Shown in pieces: positions 34,619-42,585 of a DNA stretch of 64,000 nt (position 1 is the first letter of the stretch; the number at the start of each line of letters is the position of its first letter). The notes under the pieces are model-generated. The model was not told the origin of the DNA. It was given only the letters and a program-made list of their open reading frames with translations, and made no database searches. The position numbers and the translations under genes were made by a program. The stretch comes from an uncultured Clostridia bacterium (GTDB lineage Bacteria > Bacillota > Clostridia > Lachnospirales > Anaerotignaceae), in contig CABSIK010000009.1 in the NCBI GenBank assembly GCA_902477755.1, forward strand, positions 24,529 through 88,528, in the 5' to 3' direction.

Positions 34619-34647
34619 ATTATATCATAAAAACATTGATTTTTCAA
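34619..34647 (-). promoter_or_regulatory. Promoter of gyrB-gyrA
   Basis: On the minus strand TTGAAA (34647-34642), 17-bp spacer, TATAAT (34624-34619). About 100 nt leader to the gyrB ATG. The AT-rich stretch 34650-34778 between it and the recF terminator holds no gene. Confidence 0.8.
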
Positions 34648-34778
34648 GGAAAACAGCCATTTTTATGTATTATTTCCAATGGCTTCTAACCTTAATTATG
34701 GATTTTGGGTAAAAAGACAGAAATTACATCCGCCATGGACAAAATGTCATCCCTATATCATCACAAAACGAAACATAA

Positions 34779-34820
34779 AAAAATCCCTCTGCCCGTTCCC
34801 AAAAACAATGACAGAGAGAT
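34779..34820 (-). terminator. Terminator downstream of recF
   Basis: On the minus strand ATCTCTCTGTC pairs with the later GGCAGAGGGAT and is followed by TTTTTTTATG. It starts at the recF stop. Confidence 0.75.
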
Positions 34821-35902
34821 CATTTCTTGCCGATTTTTCCGTTTTTCACATAAAACAGGTTTTCCCTGCTCAAATAACTGCGGACAGCGTCCTCAATGCC
34901 GGTGCAGGTGAGGAATGCCTGCAAGCCTTCAATGCTTTCCATGAGATATTTCTGCCGCTTGCCGTCCAGTTCCGACAGCACATCGTCCAAAAGAAGCACC
35001 GGACTCTCCCCTGTTTCCTCACGAATCAATTCGATTTCCGCAAGTCTGGCGGAAAGAGCCGTTGTCCGCTGCTGCCCTTGGGAGCCGAACTGCTTCACAT
35101 CCTTGCCGTTGACCAGAAAAAGGATATCGTCTTTGTGAGGGCCTGCGTTGGTGGAGCCTGTATAAATATCCCTGTCCAAACTCCGCTCCAGCTTCTCCCG
35201 GAGACTGCCCCCCTCGCAATTTGGCTTATATTCCGTTTTAAGGCAGTCTTTGCCTCCCGTCAATATTTCATGCCTCTGAGCGGCTATTTCGTCCAGACGG
35301 GCTAAAAATCGAGCTCTCACAGCCATGATTCGCTCGCCCCGCTCGATGAGCTGTTCATCCCAAACGAAAAGGGTGTCCGCCAAAGCAGGCTTTACCTTGA
35401 TTTCTTTCAGGAGATTGTTCCGCTGTTTCAGCACACGGTAATACTGCTGAAGGTCGTAAAAATACACGTTGCTGATTTGGCTCAGTTCCATATCCAAAAA
35501 CCGTCTGCGTTCGGCAGGGCCATCTTTGATGAGGGACAAATCCTCCGGCGAGAAAATGACAGCGTAAAGGGTGCCGAACAATTCCCCCATTTTTTTCACT
35601 GGAATGCCGTTGACGGCAATGCCTTTTTTCTCGTCCCGTTTCAGGTGGACGTCAATGCGGTCACCCCTGTTTTTCCGCATAACTTCCAAGCGGATATGGC
35701 TTTCTTCCTCCCCAAAGGCAATGAGCTGCTGCTCGCTTCTGCCTCGGAGAGAGCGTCCCAGAGCACAAAAATAAAGGGATTCCAGAAAATTGGTTTTCCC
35801 CTGAGCGTTATCACCGTAAAACAGATTCATGCCTGCCGTAGGCGCAATATGGAGGGGTTCCAGATTGCGGAACCCCTGTAAAGATACTTCTTTAATATAC
35901 AT
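34820..35902 (-). CDS. recF: RecF, recombination/replication-repair ATPase
   Basis: 360 residues. ATG 35902 follows AAGGTG and gives the canonical MYIKEVSLQGFRNLEPL; the in-frame extension to 35923 lacks a ribosome site. Walker A GDNAQGKTNFLES (~residues 31-43), signature-type GSQGQQRTTALSARLAEI, and Walker B PVLLLDDVLSELD are visible. RecF loads RecA on gapped DNA with RecO and RecR. It completes the dnaN-recF-gyr order but is separated from the S4 gene by two paralogous membrane-protein genes not normally found there. Confidence 0.97.
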   Translation of the reverse strand: MYIKEVSLQGFRNLEPLHIAPTAGMNLFYGDNAQGKTNFLESLYFCALGRSLRGRSEQQLIAFGEEESHIRLEVMRKNRGDRIDVHLKRDEKKGIAVNGIPVKKMGELFGTLYAVIFSPEDLSLIKDGPAERRRFLDMELSQISNVYFYDLQQYYRVLKQRNNLLKEIKVKPALADTLFVWDEQLIERGERIMAVRARFLARLDEIAAQRHEILTGGKDCLKTEYKPNCEGGSLREKLERSLDRDIYTGSTNAGPHKDDILFLVNGKDVKQFGSQGQQRTTALSARLAEIELIREETGESPVLLLDDVLSELDGKRQKYLMESIEGLQAFLTCTGIEDAVRSYLSRENLFYVKNGKIGKK

Positions 35903-35931
35903 AAATATGCACCTTTTTATCATAATTATAA

Positions 35932-35974
35932 ATTATGCATAATACCCATGCATAAGGATTTTGCATTTATGCAA
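35932..35974. promoter_or_regulatory. Cluster of short palindromes before recF
   Basis: ATTATGCATAAT (35932-35943), then ATGCAT, and TTGCATTTATGCAA (35961-35974), all within 43 bp between the 35967-36542 gene and recF; the last one covers the stop codon of that gene. They may be operator sites for recF transcription or a processing signal. Confidence 0.4.
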
Positions 35975-36542
35975 TGCGATTGCCTGCCCCATCTTCTGCT
36001 ATAAAGCTTCCCATATCATCATAAGGCAAAAAGGGAATCAGAAAAGGATGGTCTGTAATCTCATAGATCTCACCTGTTTTCTCTTTTCGCAGGACTGCCA
36101 CATTCTCGTCCATGACATACACAAACTGACACCGCCCCTCCGGCCCAGGCACATCATAGACGTAATACTTATCTTGGATGCCATAGGCAAAGCGTTCCCA
36201 TGAACGGGAAAGCCAGTAACGGTCGCCGTTGTACTGAATCTTGACAAAATCCCCATTTCTCCGCTGCTGGAACACTGCTAGATAGGGAAAATCCCATTCT
36301 TCTTCCCAGTCACGGTCATCTTTCTTGTCTCTCCGCAGATAAACAGCAAAGCGGTAGGTTTCGCCCTGTTCCTCTGCATCCTGCACCAGTTCCAGCTGGA
36401 TTTCTTCCGGCTGTACTTCGTGAAAAGCCGCAATGCTTTCCTGTATCTGCGCCCGGTCATTGCCCAGCAGCTTAGGCTTTCCCAGAAAATATACCAGACC
36501 TGCCGCCAAAAGGAAAAGCACCAAAATCACATATTTTCTCAT
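35967..36542 (-). CDS. Single-pass membrane/secreted protein, paralogue A2
   Basis: 191 residues, ATG 36542 behind AAAGGGGGA. One N-terminal helix (YVILVLFLLAAGLVYFLG) then an extracellular-type domain with no family I recognise. It aligns through its length with the next gene upstream (36555-37121): shared LLGN..AxIxESIA, QDAEEQGETYRFAVY / QDGEVDGTVYRCAVY, and a common LxFLPYxD near the C-terminus. So the pair arose by tandem duplication. Located between the S4 gene and recF, but a replication role is not implied. Confidence 0.8.
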   Translation of the reverse strand: MRKYVILVLFLLAAGLVYFLGKPKLLGNDRAQIQESIAAFHEVQPEEIQLELVQDAEEQGETYRFAVYLRRDKKDDRDWEEEWDFPYLAVFQQRRNGDFVKIQYNGDRYWLSRSWERFAYGIQDKYYVYDVPGPEGRCQFVYVMDENVAVLRKEKTGEIYEITDHPFLIPFLPYDDMGSFIAEDGAGNRIA

Positions 36543-36554
36543 GACAATCCCCCT

Positions 36555-37121
36555 TTACCACAAAGGATTGCCTTCCGCATCCAGATATTCCGTATCCAAA
36601 TTGTCCCAGTAAGGCAGGAAAGCCAGCAATGTCGGACGTTCTTCTCCCACTGGATAGGAATTTCCTGCCCCGTCGGTAAGATATGCCACATCTTCTCCGG
36701 TCACATAAAAGAAATGATAATCTGTTCCTTCTATGGGAAAGACGTATTCATAAACCTGGGTATCGGGCGGACTTGGCATGCGATAGATGGAATGACCGGA
36801 AAAAATTTCTCCCTCATACCATATAAAATTCCCGTCTGCATCCTGCTGGAACATAGTCAATCTGGGATAATCCTCATTTTCTCCGCTCTCATAAACGGCG
36901 CAGCGGTAAACGGTTCCATCAACTTCCCCATCCTGCACCTGTTTCAGATGAAATTCCGCCTTTTGTTTTTTCTCCATACGGGCAATACTTTCGCAAATTT
37001 CCGCATCGGTGTTTCCCAAAAGAGGACGGCTCTGCCATTTTGTCCAAAAGGTACAGCCGATGACCCCAATGACAAGAACCACCACGCATAAAATCAAAGG
37101 TTTGTAATTGGTTTTTTCCAT
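36555..37121 (-). CDS. Single-pass membrane/secreted protein, paralogue A1
   Basis: 188 residues, ATG 37121 with AAGGGG upstream. N-terminal helix PLILCVVVLVIGVIGCTFW and an outward domain resembling that of the downstream paralogue at about 30% identity by eye (YRCAVYESGENEDYPRLTMFQQDADGNFIWYEG). 12 bp separate the two genes. Function unknown; the domain contains a beta-rich core with conserved FQQ..G.F. Also 25 bp downstream of the S4-protein gene, so likely co-transcribed with it. Confidence 0.8.
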   Translation of the reverse strand: MEKTNYKPLILCVVVLVIGVIGCTFWTKWQSRPLLGNTDAEICESIARMEKKQKAEFHLKQVQDGEVDGTVYRCAVYESGENEDYPRLTMFQQDADGNFIWYEGEIFSGHSIYRMPSPPDTQVYEYVFPIEGTDYHFFYVTGEDVAYLTDGAGNSYPVGEERPTLLAFLPYWDNLDTEYLDAEGNPLW

Positions 37122-37146
37122 AGGAGCTGCCCCTTTCCCAGAAAAA

Positions 37147-37365
37147 TCAATCTTCCGCCAAAACCTCTACTTTGCCCATGCCTTTGACTTCCACCACATC
37201 ACCGGGGTGGATTTTTTTGCCACGTTCTGTTGCCATAACGCCGTTGACATAGACAACACCGTCTGCCAGAAATACTTTCACATCAGAGCCCTGATCGATG
37301 AGCCCTGCCAGCTTCAGTACCTGCTGAAGTTTGATATACTCTGTATGAATATAGACTTTATCCAT
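37147..37365 (-). CDS. rlbA: S4-domain RNA-binding protein (YaaA/RlbA type)
   Basis: 72 residues. ATG 37365 after GGAGTGG; an extension to 37386 lacks a ribosome site. The S4 fold is recognised: YIKLQQVLKLAGLIDQGSDVKVFLADGVVYVNGVMATERGKKIHPGDVVEV. In Bacillus the equivalent gene sits between dnaN and recF and its protein binds ribosomal RNA. Here small membrane-protein genes are inserted on both sides of it. Confidence 0.93.
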   Translation of the reverse strand: MDKVYIHTEYIKLQQVLKLAGLIDQGSDVKVFLADGVVYVNGVMATERGKKIHPGDVVEVKGMGKVEVLAED

Positions 37366-37390
37366 GATTTCCACTCCTTTCCCCAAAAAA

Positions 37391-37681
37391 TCATTCTTTC
37401 ATGAAAAACTGCACAGCAGTCAAAGCCGCTGCCGCCAGAAGAATCACCACCACAAGGAGCCAAGAGCGGCGATTTCCAGCCACCATCTGTTCCTGTGTGA
37501 CCTCATGATTTTTCAGATATTCTTTTCTGGACAGATAGGACGCGATGATCATCACCGCAAAGCTTCCCCAAACCAGGAAAGACCCACCTGCCCCCATCAG
37601 ATGTTCCGCGTTGTTGTTGGATTTGCCCCACAAAAACACCACCAACGCCACAATCTGCAATATCCGCAGCACAACATACAT
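37391..37681 (-). CDS. Small two-helix membrane protein, paralogue B2
   Basis: 96 residues, ATG 37681 after AAGGGG. Three hydrophobic segments: LRILQIVALVVFLWG, FLVWGSFAVMIIASYL, and WLLVVVILLAAAALTAVQF. It is a clear paralogue of the next gene upstream: both share VALVVFLWG, NAxxLxGxG, xLVWGSFAVMIIAxYL and VTxEQxxAxNxRS. No domain known to me. The conserved NNNAEHL / NDNAQNL loop between helices may be functional. Confidence 0.8.
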   Translation of the reverse strand: MYVVLRILQIVALVVFLWGKSNNNAEHLMGAGGSFLVWGSFAVMIIASYLSRKEYLKNHEVTQEQMVAGNRRSWLLVVVILLAAAALTAVQFFMKE

Positions 37682-37723
37682 AAACGAAGCCCCTTTCCGT
37701 TTATCTGCAATCTTTTCTAAAAC

Positions 37724-37996
37724 TTACAAAATACGCATAAGGATTACGGCAATTACAATCACTGCCATCAGGATGATGGAGCGTTTATTTTCCGCCATGG
37801 TCTGTTCTTTTGTCACCATGCCGCTGTTCTGACGCACTTTTGCTCCCAGATAAGCCGCAATGATCATCACAGCAAAACTTCCCCAAACCAGAATGGGCGC
37901 GCCACTGCCAACAAGATTTTGCGCGTTGTCATTGGCACCGCCCCATAAAAATACTACAAGTGCCAAGATCTGCACAGCACGCAGGATCATATACAT
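37724..37996 (-). CDS. Small membrane protein, paralogue B1
   Basis: 90 residues, ATG 37996 after AAGGAG. Same layout as the downstream paralogue: LRAVQILALVVFLWG, ILVWGSFAVMIIAAYLGA, and a C-terminal helix (SIILMAVIVIAVILMRIL). It lies 52 bp after dnaN and 42 bp before its paralogue. Function unknown. Confidence 0.8.
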   Translation of the reverse strand: MYMILRAVQILALVVFLWGGANDNAQNLVGSGAPILVWGSFAVMIIAAYLGAKVRQNSGMVTKEQTMAENKRSIILMAVIVIAVILMRIL

Positions 37997-38048
37997 AAAT
38001 AAACTCCTTTCGACCTTTGGTCATTCCTTCTCTTTTTTTACTTCTTCC

Positions 38049-39152
38049 TCACATACGCAGAGGCAGAATTAGATACTGATAAGCCTTGCCTTCCAGCGGC
38101 ACGATGGTGCAGGGGCTAAGAGATCCGGTGAAACGGATTGCCACTTTTTCATCGTCGATGGCTCTCAGGGCTTCAATCAAATAACGAGGATTGAAAGCGA
38201 TCTGCATTTCGTCGCCGTCTGTTTCATTTGCCACTTCTTCATAAGCGGTGCCCATATCACTTCTTGCGGTGATGACCAGCACATTGGGCTTCAGTTCCAG
38301 ACGTACAGGTGTTTTCCGGTTATCTCTGGAAACCAGAGACGCACGTTCCAGTGCCTGAATCAATTCGTTTGTATCAATGATGATCTTTGTTTTGAAATCT
38401 TCTGTAAAATTATTTTCATAACTTACATATTCCCCCTCCAGCAGACGGGAAACCATGGTTGCCATGCCCAGATCAAAGAGCACATGCTTATCTGTAAAAT
38501 ACAGATGCACCTTATCTTCTTCTTCCTGGGAAAGGATTTTGGTCAGTTCTGTCAAAGTTTTGCCGGGAACCACTACGCTCTTTTCCGTAAAGTCATGTTC
38601 CAGAGGGCTTTTGCGGAAGGAAATGCGGTAGCCGTCAATGGAAACCACCTGCAAAGCGTTTTCTTTCATTTCGAACAATTCCCCAGTGAGGATCTGTTTT
38701 GTAGATTCCTGAGAAATGGAGAAAATGGTCTGACGAATCAGGTTTCTCAGTTCATTCTGTCCCAAAGTATAAGCTTCTTCCTGTGCCACATCCGGCAGTG
38801 CAGGGAAATCGTCGCCGCTCTGCCCCATGATGGTAAAACGGGAAGTGCCGCCAGTGATGGTGATGCTGTTTTTCTCGTCTGTTTCCAGTGTCACCGTATC
38901 GCCGTTCAAACGACGGATGATTTCATGGAAGATTTTTGCTTCAATGGCGATTTCACCTTTTTCCAGCACATCGGCGTCAATGGGTGCTGTCTGGATACCC
39001 AATTCCAGATTATTGGCTGTCATGGTGAAGCCTCTTTGGTCAGCTGTCAGCAGAATGCATTCCAAAATGGGAAGTGTCGTTCTGGAGGAGACAGCCTTGT
39101 TCACGATATTGATGAAGTTCAGCAAGGTTTCTTTGCCGCACATGAGTTTCAT
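38049..39152 (-). CDS. dnaN: DNA polymerase III beta sliding clamp
   Basis: 367 residues. ATG 39152 follows AAGGAGA. Three repeated clamp domains are visible, beginning MKLMCGKETLLNFINIVNKAVSSRTTLPILE, with middle-domain and C-terminal RYLIEALRAIDDEKVAIRFTGSLSPCTIVP, ending AYQYLILPLRM, the conserved clamp C-terminus. Encircles DNA and tethers replicative polymerase. It lies 283 bp after dnaA across part of the origin. Confidence 0.98.
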   Translation of the reverse strand: MKLMCGKETLLNFINIVNKAVSSRTTLPILECILLTADQRGFTMTANNLELGIQTAPIDADVLEKGEIAIEAKIFHEIIRRLNGDTVTLETDEKNSITITGGTSRFTIMGQSGDDFPALPDVAQEEAYTLGQNELRNLIRQTIFSISQESTKQILTGELFEMKENALQVVSIDGYRISFRKSPLEHDFTEKSVVVPGKTLTELTKILSQEEEDKVHLYFTDKHVLFDLGMATMVSRLLEGEYVSYENNFTEDFKTKIIIDTNELIQALERASLVSRDNRKTPVRLELKPNVLVITARSDMGTAYEEVANETDGDEMQIAFNPRYLIEALRAIDDEKVAIRFTGSLSPCTIVPLEGKAYQYLILPLRM

Positions 39153-39435
39153 TTATACACATCTCCTTTTTGTTCACAGTGCATGGATAGAATAATAGAA
39201 TTTGGTTCGTAGCAGTAGCAGTAGAGGGTGTGGAAACTGTGGAAAACCCCATTTTTCCTTGAAATCATGGGAAAAACCACCGAGGGACAACCATGTGGAA
39301 AAGCCAAGGACAACTATCCGGCTTATAAACACTTTCCACAGGGGGCTATTTCCCCCTTCATTTATCCACAGCCTGTCCCAAGGAATTTCACAGCCCCATG
39401 GGGACAGACTTATCCACAGGTTTTTACCGCCCCTT
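39153..39435. other. oriC, dnaA-dnaN intergenic part with DnaA boxes, DnaA-trio and AT-rich stretch
   Basis: Perfect DnaA boxes TTATCCACA at 39362-39370 and 39410-39418; near-boxes TTATACACA 39153-39161, TGTGGAAAC 39229-39237, TGTGGAAAA 39238-39246 and 39294-39302, and CTTTCCACA 39332-39340. Next to the paired boxes is a short GC run and then GTAGCAGTAGCAGTAG (39209-39224), whose minus-strand reading gives a series of trinucleotides matching the DnaA-trio pattern, followed by an AT-rich stretch (39187-39205). This box-GC-trio-AT order matches the basal unwinding unit of Bacillus subtilis, so unwinding probably starts here. Confidence 0.85.
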
Positions 39436-40764
39436 TTACCGTTCTTTGATTTCTTTTTCCAGTTCCATGATGGTATTTTTCAGTGCTTCGTCATTTTCCA
39501 TCTGCTTTTCGATTTTGGAAATGCCATGGATGACGGTGGTATGGTCTCTGCCGCCGAAGCTTTCGCCGATTTTCGGCAGGGAAATGTCTAATAATTTCCG
39601 GCACAGGTACATGGATACCTGTCTGGGAAAGGCGATGTTTTTGGGCTTTTTGTTGCCCTGAATGTCCTCTACGCTGATGTTGTAGCGTCTTGCCACGATC
39701 TCCTGAATAAGCTGTGGTGTCAGAGGTGCCTGGGCGTTTTCGCTGTAAACATCCCGGAGGGTCTTTTCTGTCAGCGCCAGTGTGATCTCCTGATTTGTCA
39801 GGGTTGCGTAAGCCACAATTCTGGTGAGCGCCCCTTCCAGTTCACGAATGTTGGATACGATGTTTTTCGCGATGTAGGCCATGACTTCGTCGGGCACATG
39901 AAGGTTGTCCCGATCTGCTTTTTTCCGCAGGATGGCAATTCTTGTTTCGTAGTCAGGGGGCTGAATATCCGCAATGAGACCCCATTCGAAACGGCTGCGC
40001 AGACGGTCTTCCAGTGTCTTGATTTCCTTGGGCGGACGGTCGGAAGAAATAATGATCTGTTTGTTGGATTCATACAAGGCATTAAATGTATGGAAAAATT
40101 CTTCCTGTGTCCCTTCTTTTTTGGAAATGAACTGAATATCGTCGATGAGGAGCACGTCAATGTTCCGGTATTTGTTACGGAATTCCTCGTTTTTGTTGTT
40201 CTGGATGGACAGGATCAGCTCGTTGGTGAAGGTTTCACTGGTAACATAGAGCACCTTCGCCGCAGGATTCTTATCCAATATAAAGTGAGCAATGGAATGC
40301 ATCAGGTGGGTTTTGCCCAGACCGGAGTTTCCGTACAAAAATAAAGGGTTGTAGGCTTTTGCCGGAGATTCTGCAACGGCAAGGGATGCCGCATGCGCCA
40401 TACGGTTGCTGTTGCCCACCACGAAAGAGCTGAATACATACTTGGGATTCAGATTTCGCGCCACATCGCCGCTTTCTTCCTTTTTCACTTCTGCTGTGGT
40501 GTGAACGGGAGTCTTTTCCCCTTCTGTCAGGATGACAATGTCGTAATTGATGCCCGTCACGTTTTTCAGGGCGCTGCGAATGAGGGTCAGATGACGTTTT
40601 TCCAGAATTTCCTTGCATACGTTGTCACTGACCTGCAGCAGAAAACGGCTGCCGTCGATGCCCACAGGTACAATGGGCAAAATCCATGTTTCAAAACCGA
40701 TGGATGAGGAAATTTCCTGTTCGATGAGCTTCAAAGCCGCGTTCCAAGATTGGTTGATGTCCAT
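39436..40764 (-). CDS. dnaA: Chromosomal replication initiator DnaA
   Basis: 442 residues; ATG 40764 follows AGGAGG and gives MDINQSWNAALKLIEQEIS. Order: N-terminal protein-interaction domain I, short linker, AAA+ domain with Walker A GNSGLGKTHLMH and Walker B VLLIDDIQF, then the C-terminal duplex-binding domain with the signature QVSMYLCRKLLDISLPKIGESFGGRDHTTVIHG-type helix-turn-helix (here written in parts: DHTTVIHGISKIE near the C-terminus). DnaA binds the boxes on both sides of its own gene to open oriC and also autoregulates. Confidence 0.98.
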   Translation of the reverse strand: MDINQSWNAALKLIEQEISSSIGFETWILPIVPVGIDGSRFLLQVSDNVCKEILEKRHLTLIRSALKNVTGINYDIVILTEGEKTPVHTTAEVKKEESGDVARNLNPKYVFSSFVVGNSNRMAHAASLAVAESPAKAYNPLFLYGNSGLGKTHLMHSIAHFILDKNPAAKVLYVTSETFTNELILSIQNNKNEEFRNKYRNIDVLLIDDIQFISKKEGTQEEFFHTFNALYESNKQIIISSDRPPKEIKTLEDRLRSRFEWGLIADIQPPDYETRIAILRKKADRDNLHVPDEVMAYIAKNIVSNIRELEGALTRIVAYATLTNQEITLALTEKTLRDVYSENAQAPLTPQLIQEIVARRYNISVEDIQGNKKPKNIAFPRQVSMYLCRKLLDISLPKIGESFGGRDHTTVIHGISKIEKQMENDEALKNTIMELEKEIKER

Positions 40765-41600
40765 AAACAATCCTCCTATTACATTTCTTTTTCAAAAATC
40801 CGATGCAAAATGCTGTGGATAACTTTCTCGTTTGCCCACAGTTCCCTGTTTTTTCCCTGTGTATGGACAACACATTTCACTTTTTATACACAGCGGTGTG
40901 GAAAAACAGTCCTGATGTTTTACACAATCCCGAAAAAATGGAAATTTCGGTCTTTTGATGCAAACCATATTTTTTTCATCCGCAGAAAATCCACAGCTCA
41001 CAAAAGTTATACACAGGGTTATCAACAGCTTGTGGATAACTTTCTGAAAAGAGGCGTGGAAATTGTGGAATGGCTGAAAAAAAGGACAAAAATCCTGCCG
41101 CTGTCGTCAAAGGGAGCCCCTTTTTTCCAAGTTCCGCCAATGCAGGACGGTTTTTTTCGGCAAATTTTCAGACAAAAAAACAGCTCTCTGTTTCCCTTTT
41201 TGTATTCGGTACGTCAAGACAGCTGCCTGCCGCGGAGGCACATCTCATTTTGATTCTGTCTTTCAGTATAACAAAAGTTATCCACAACCGCAATGAAAAA
41301 ATGGACTGAATTGTGGAAAAGTCTGATTTTTACCAAAAAAACAAATGGCACAACTTGTGATTTTTTTGTCAAAAAAACGGAAAACCATACAAAAACAGCA
41401 GTCCGTTTTTTGATAGTCCATATTTTTTCTATATTTTTTTATAGAAAAGAACACAGAGAAAAAATCGGGATAATTACAATATATAGAACAAAAAGTCCCA
41501 AAGAGTTCCAAATGTATATTTTTTGGTATGGATTTTCGTACAATTTTTTACGAAAAATGGAAAAAAAGCCGTAAATTCCCCTTGTAGACCATATTTTTTT
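40765..41600. other. oriC, rpmH-dnaA intergenic part with DnaA boxes
   Basis: Perfect boxes TGTGGATAA at 40814-40822 and 41031-41039 and TTATCCACA 41278-41286; near-boxes TTATACACA 40884-40892 and 41007-41015, TTATCAACA 41019-41027; further TGTGGAAA-type sites around 40898, 41058 and 41310. The AT-rich block 41300-41580 separates the origin from the rpmH promoter. No gene is present; the dnaA promoter must lie in the first part, but I cannot place it confidently. With 39153-39435 this makes a bipartite origin. Confidence 0.88.
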
Positions 41601-41601
41601 C

Positions 41602-41630
41602 TTGACGGGGACTTGCTTTTTCACTATAAT
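41602..41630 (+). promoter_or_regulatory. Promoter of rpmH-rnpA
   Basis: TTGACG (41602-41607), 17-bp spacer, TATAAT (41625-41630). Confidence 0.85.
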
Positions 41631-41691
41631 AGTAGCAGTGCTCGTAAAAAGGGCGTTAAAACCCTGCAAGGACAAAGGAGGTGCATGTACA

Positions 41692-41826
41692 ATGAAAATG
41701 ACATTTCAGCCCAAGAAAAGACAGAGAAGCAGAGAACACGGCTTCAGAAAAAGAATGAGAACTGCAAACGGCAGAAAAGTGCTGGCTGCAAGAAGAAGAA
41801 AAGGCAGAAAAGTACTGTCCGCATAA
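41692..41826 (+). CDS. rpmH: Ribosomal protein bL34
   Basis: 44 residues, highly basic: MKMTFQPKKRQRSREHGF then RKRMRTANGRKVLAARRRKGRKVLSA. ATG 41692 follows GGAGG. The size and composition are those of L34 in all bacteria, and it lies in the standard position divergent from dnaA. Component of the large ribosomal subunit. Confidence 0.97.
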   Translation: MKMTFQPKKRQRSREHGFRKRMRTANGRKVLAARRRKGRKVLSA

Positions 41827-41922
41827 TTTTCGATGATACCAAGAGTAAATTAAGGCCGCAGAATGTGGCCTTTTGTTCGTCATTGGAAAAATTTTTTTTA
41901 GGCAAATCGGGAAGGGAGCTGG

Positions 41923-42285
41923 ATGACCATGCTTTTTACACAATCCCTGAAAAAGAATTTTCAGTTTCGCTATGTATATCATAAGGGCAGATCTTTTGCC
42001 AATCGCCGTCTGGTGATGTATATCATCAAAAACGGCACGGCGGAAAACCGTCTGGGCATTTCCGTCAGCAAAAAAGTCGGCAAGAGTGTTGTCCGCTCCC
42101 ATGTGACCCGCCTGATCCGGGAAAGTTACCGCAGTATGGAAGCAGAATTGAAGCGCGGCTATGACATCGTGGTCATTGCCCGTGTATCCTGCAACGAGGC
42201 TTCCTATTGGGAAGTGCAGGACTCTCTGCGTCATTTGATGAAAAAACATAATTTCTTCTGCCCGGAGGAAGCGGAAAAAAAGTGA
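41923..42285 (+). CDS. rnpA: Ribonuclease P protein component
   Basis: 120 residues. Start ATG 41923 (AAGGG upstream); the ATG two codons later is possible. Conserved RnpA features: FQFRYVYHKGRSFANRRLVMYII, NRLGISVSKKVGKSVVRSHVTRLIRESYR (the RNR helix), and DIVVIARV. It binds the P RNA and helps mature the 5' ends of tRNA. Ninety-six bp follow rpmH, as is usual. Confidence 0.95.
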   Translation: MTMLFTQSLKKNFQFRYVYHKGRSFANRRLVMYIIKNGTAENRLGISVSKKVGKSVVRSHVTRLIRESYRSMEAELKRGYDIVVIARVSCNEASYWEVQDSLRHLMKKHNFFCPEEAEKK

Positions 42286-42299
42286 GATGATATGTTCGT

Positions 42300-42512
42300 A
42301 TGGTAAAAAAAGTATTTTTGTTTCTCATTCGTTTGTATCAGCTGGGGATCTCCCCCTACATCGGGCCCCATTGCCGTTTTACCCCCACCTGCTCCAGATA
42401 CGCCTATGAAGCCATCCAGAAGTATGGCGCCATCAAAGGCGGTTATCTTGCAGTGCGGCGGTTATTGAAGTGCCATCCTTTTCATGAAGGCGGCTATGAT
42501 CCGGTGCCTTGA
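42300..42512 (+). CDS. yidD: Membrane protein insertion efficiency factor YidD
   Basis: 70 residues; hydrophobic amphipathic N-terminus (MVKKVFLFLIRLYQLGISPYIG) then the signature CRFTPTCSRYAYEAIQKYG and GYLAVRRLLKCHPFHEGGYDPVP. Lies between rnpA and yidC as in most Firmicutes. The ribosome site is weak, so translation may be coupled to rnpA. It improves YidC-dependent insertion of inner-membrane proteins. Confidence 0.96.
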   Translation: MVKKVFLFLIRLYQLGISPYIGPHCRFTPTCSRYAYEAIQKYGAIKGGYLAVRRLLKCHPFHEGGYDPVP

Positions 42513-42585
42513 TTCTTTTGTTTTGATTGCACGCATGAAAAGTGCAGAAAAATTCTCATGTTTGGTGTTGTAAGGAGGCAAAAAA

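Noticed and set aside
41070..41574. Open frames in the rpmH-dnaA interval
   Set aside because: Phe/Lys-rich chance frames in AT-rich origin DNA with DnaA boxes; no ribosome sites.
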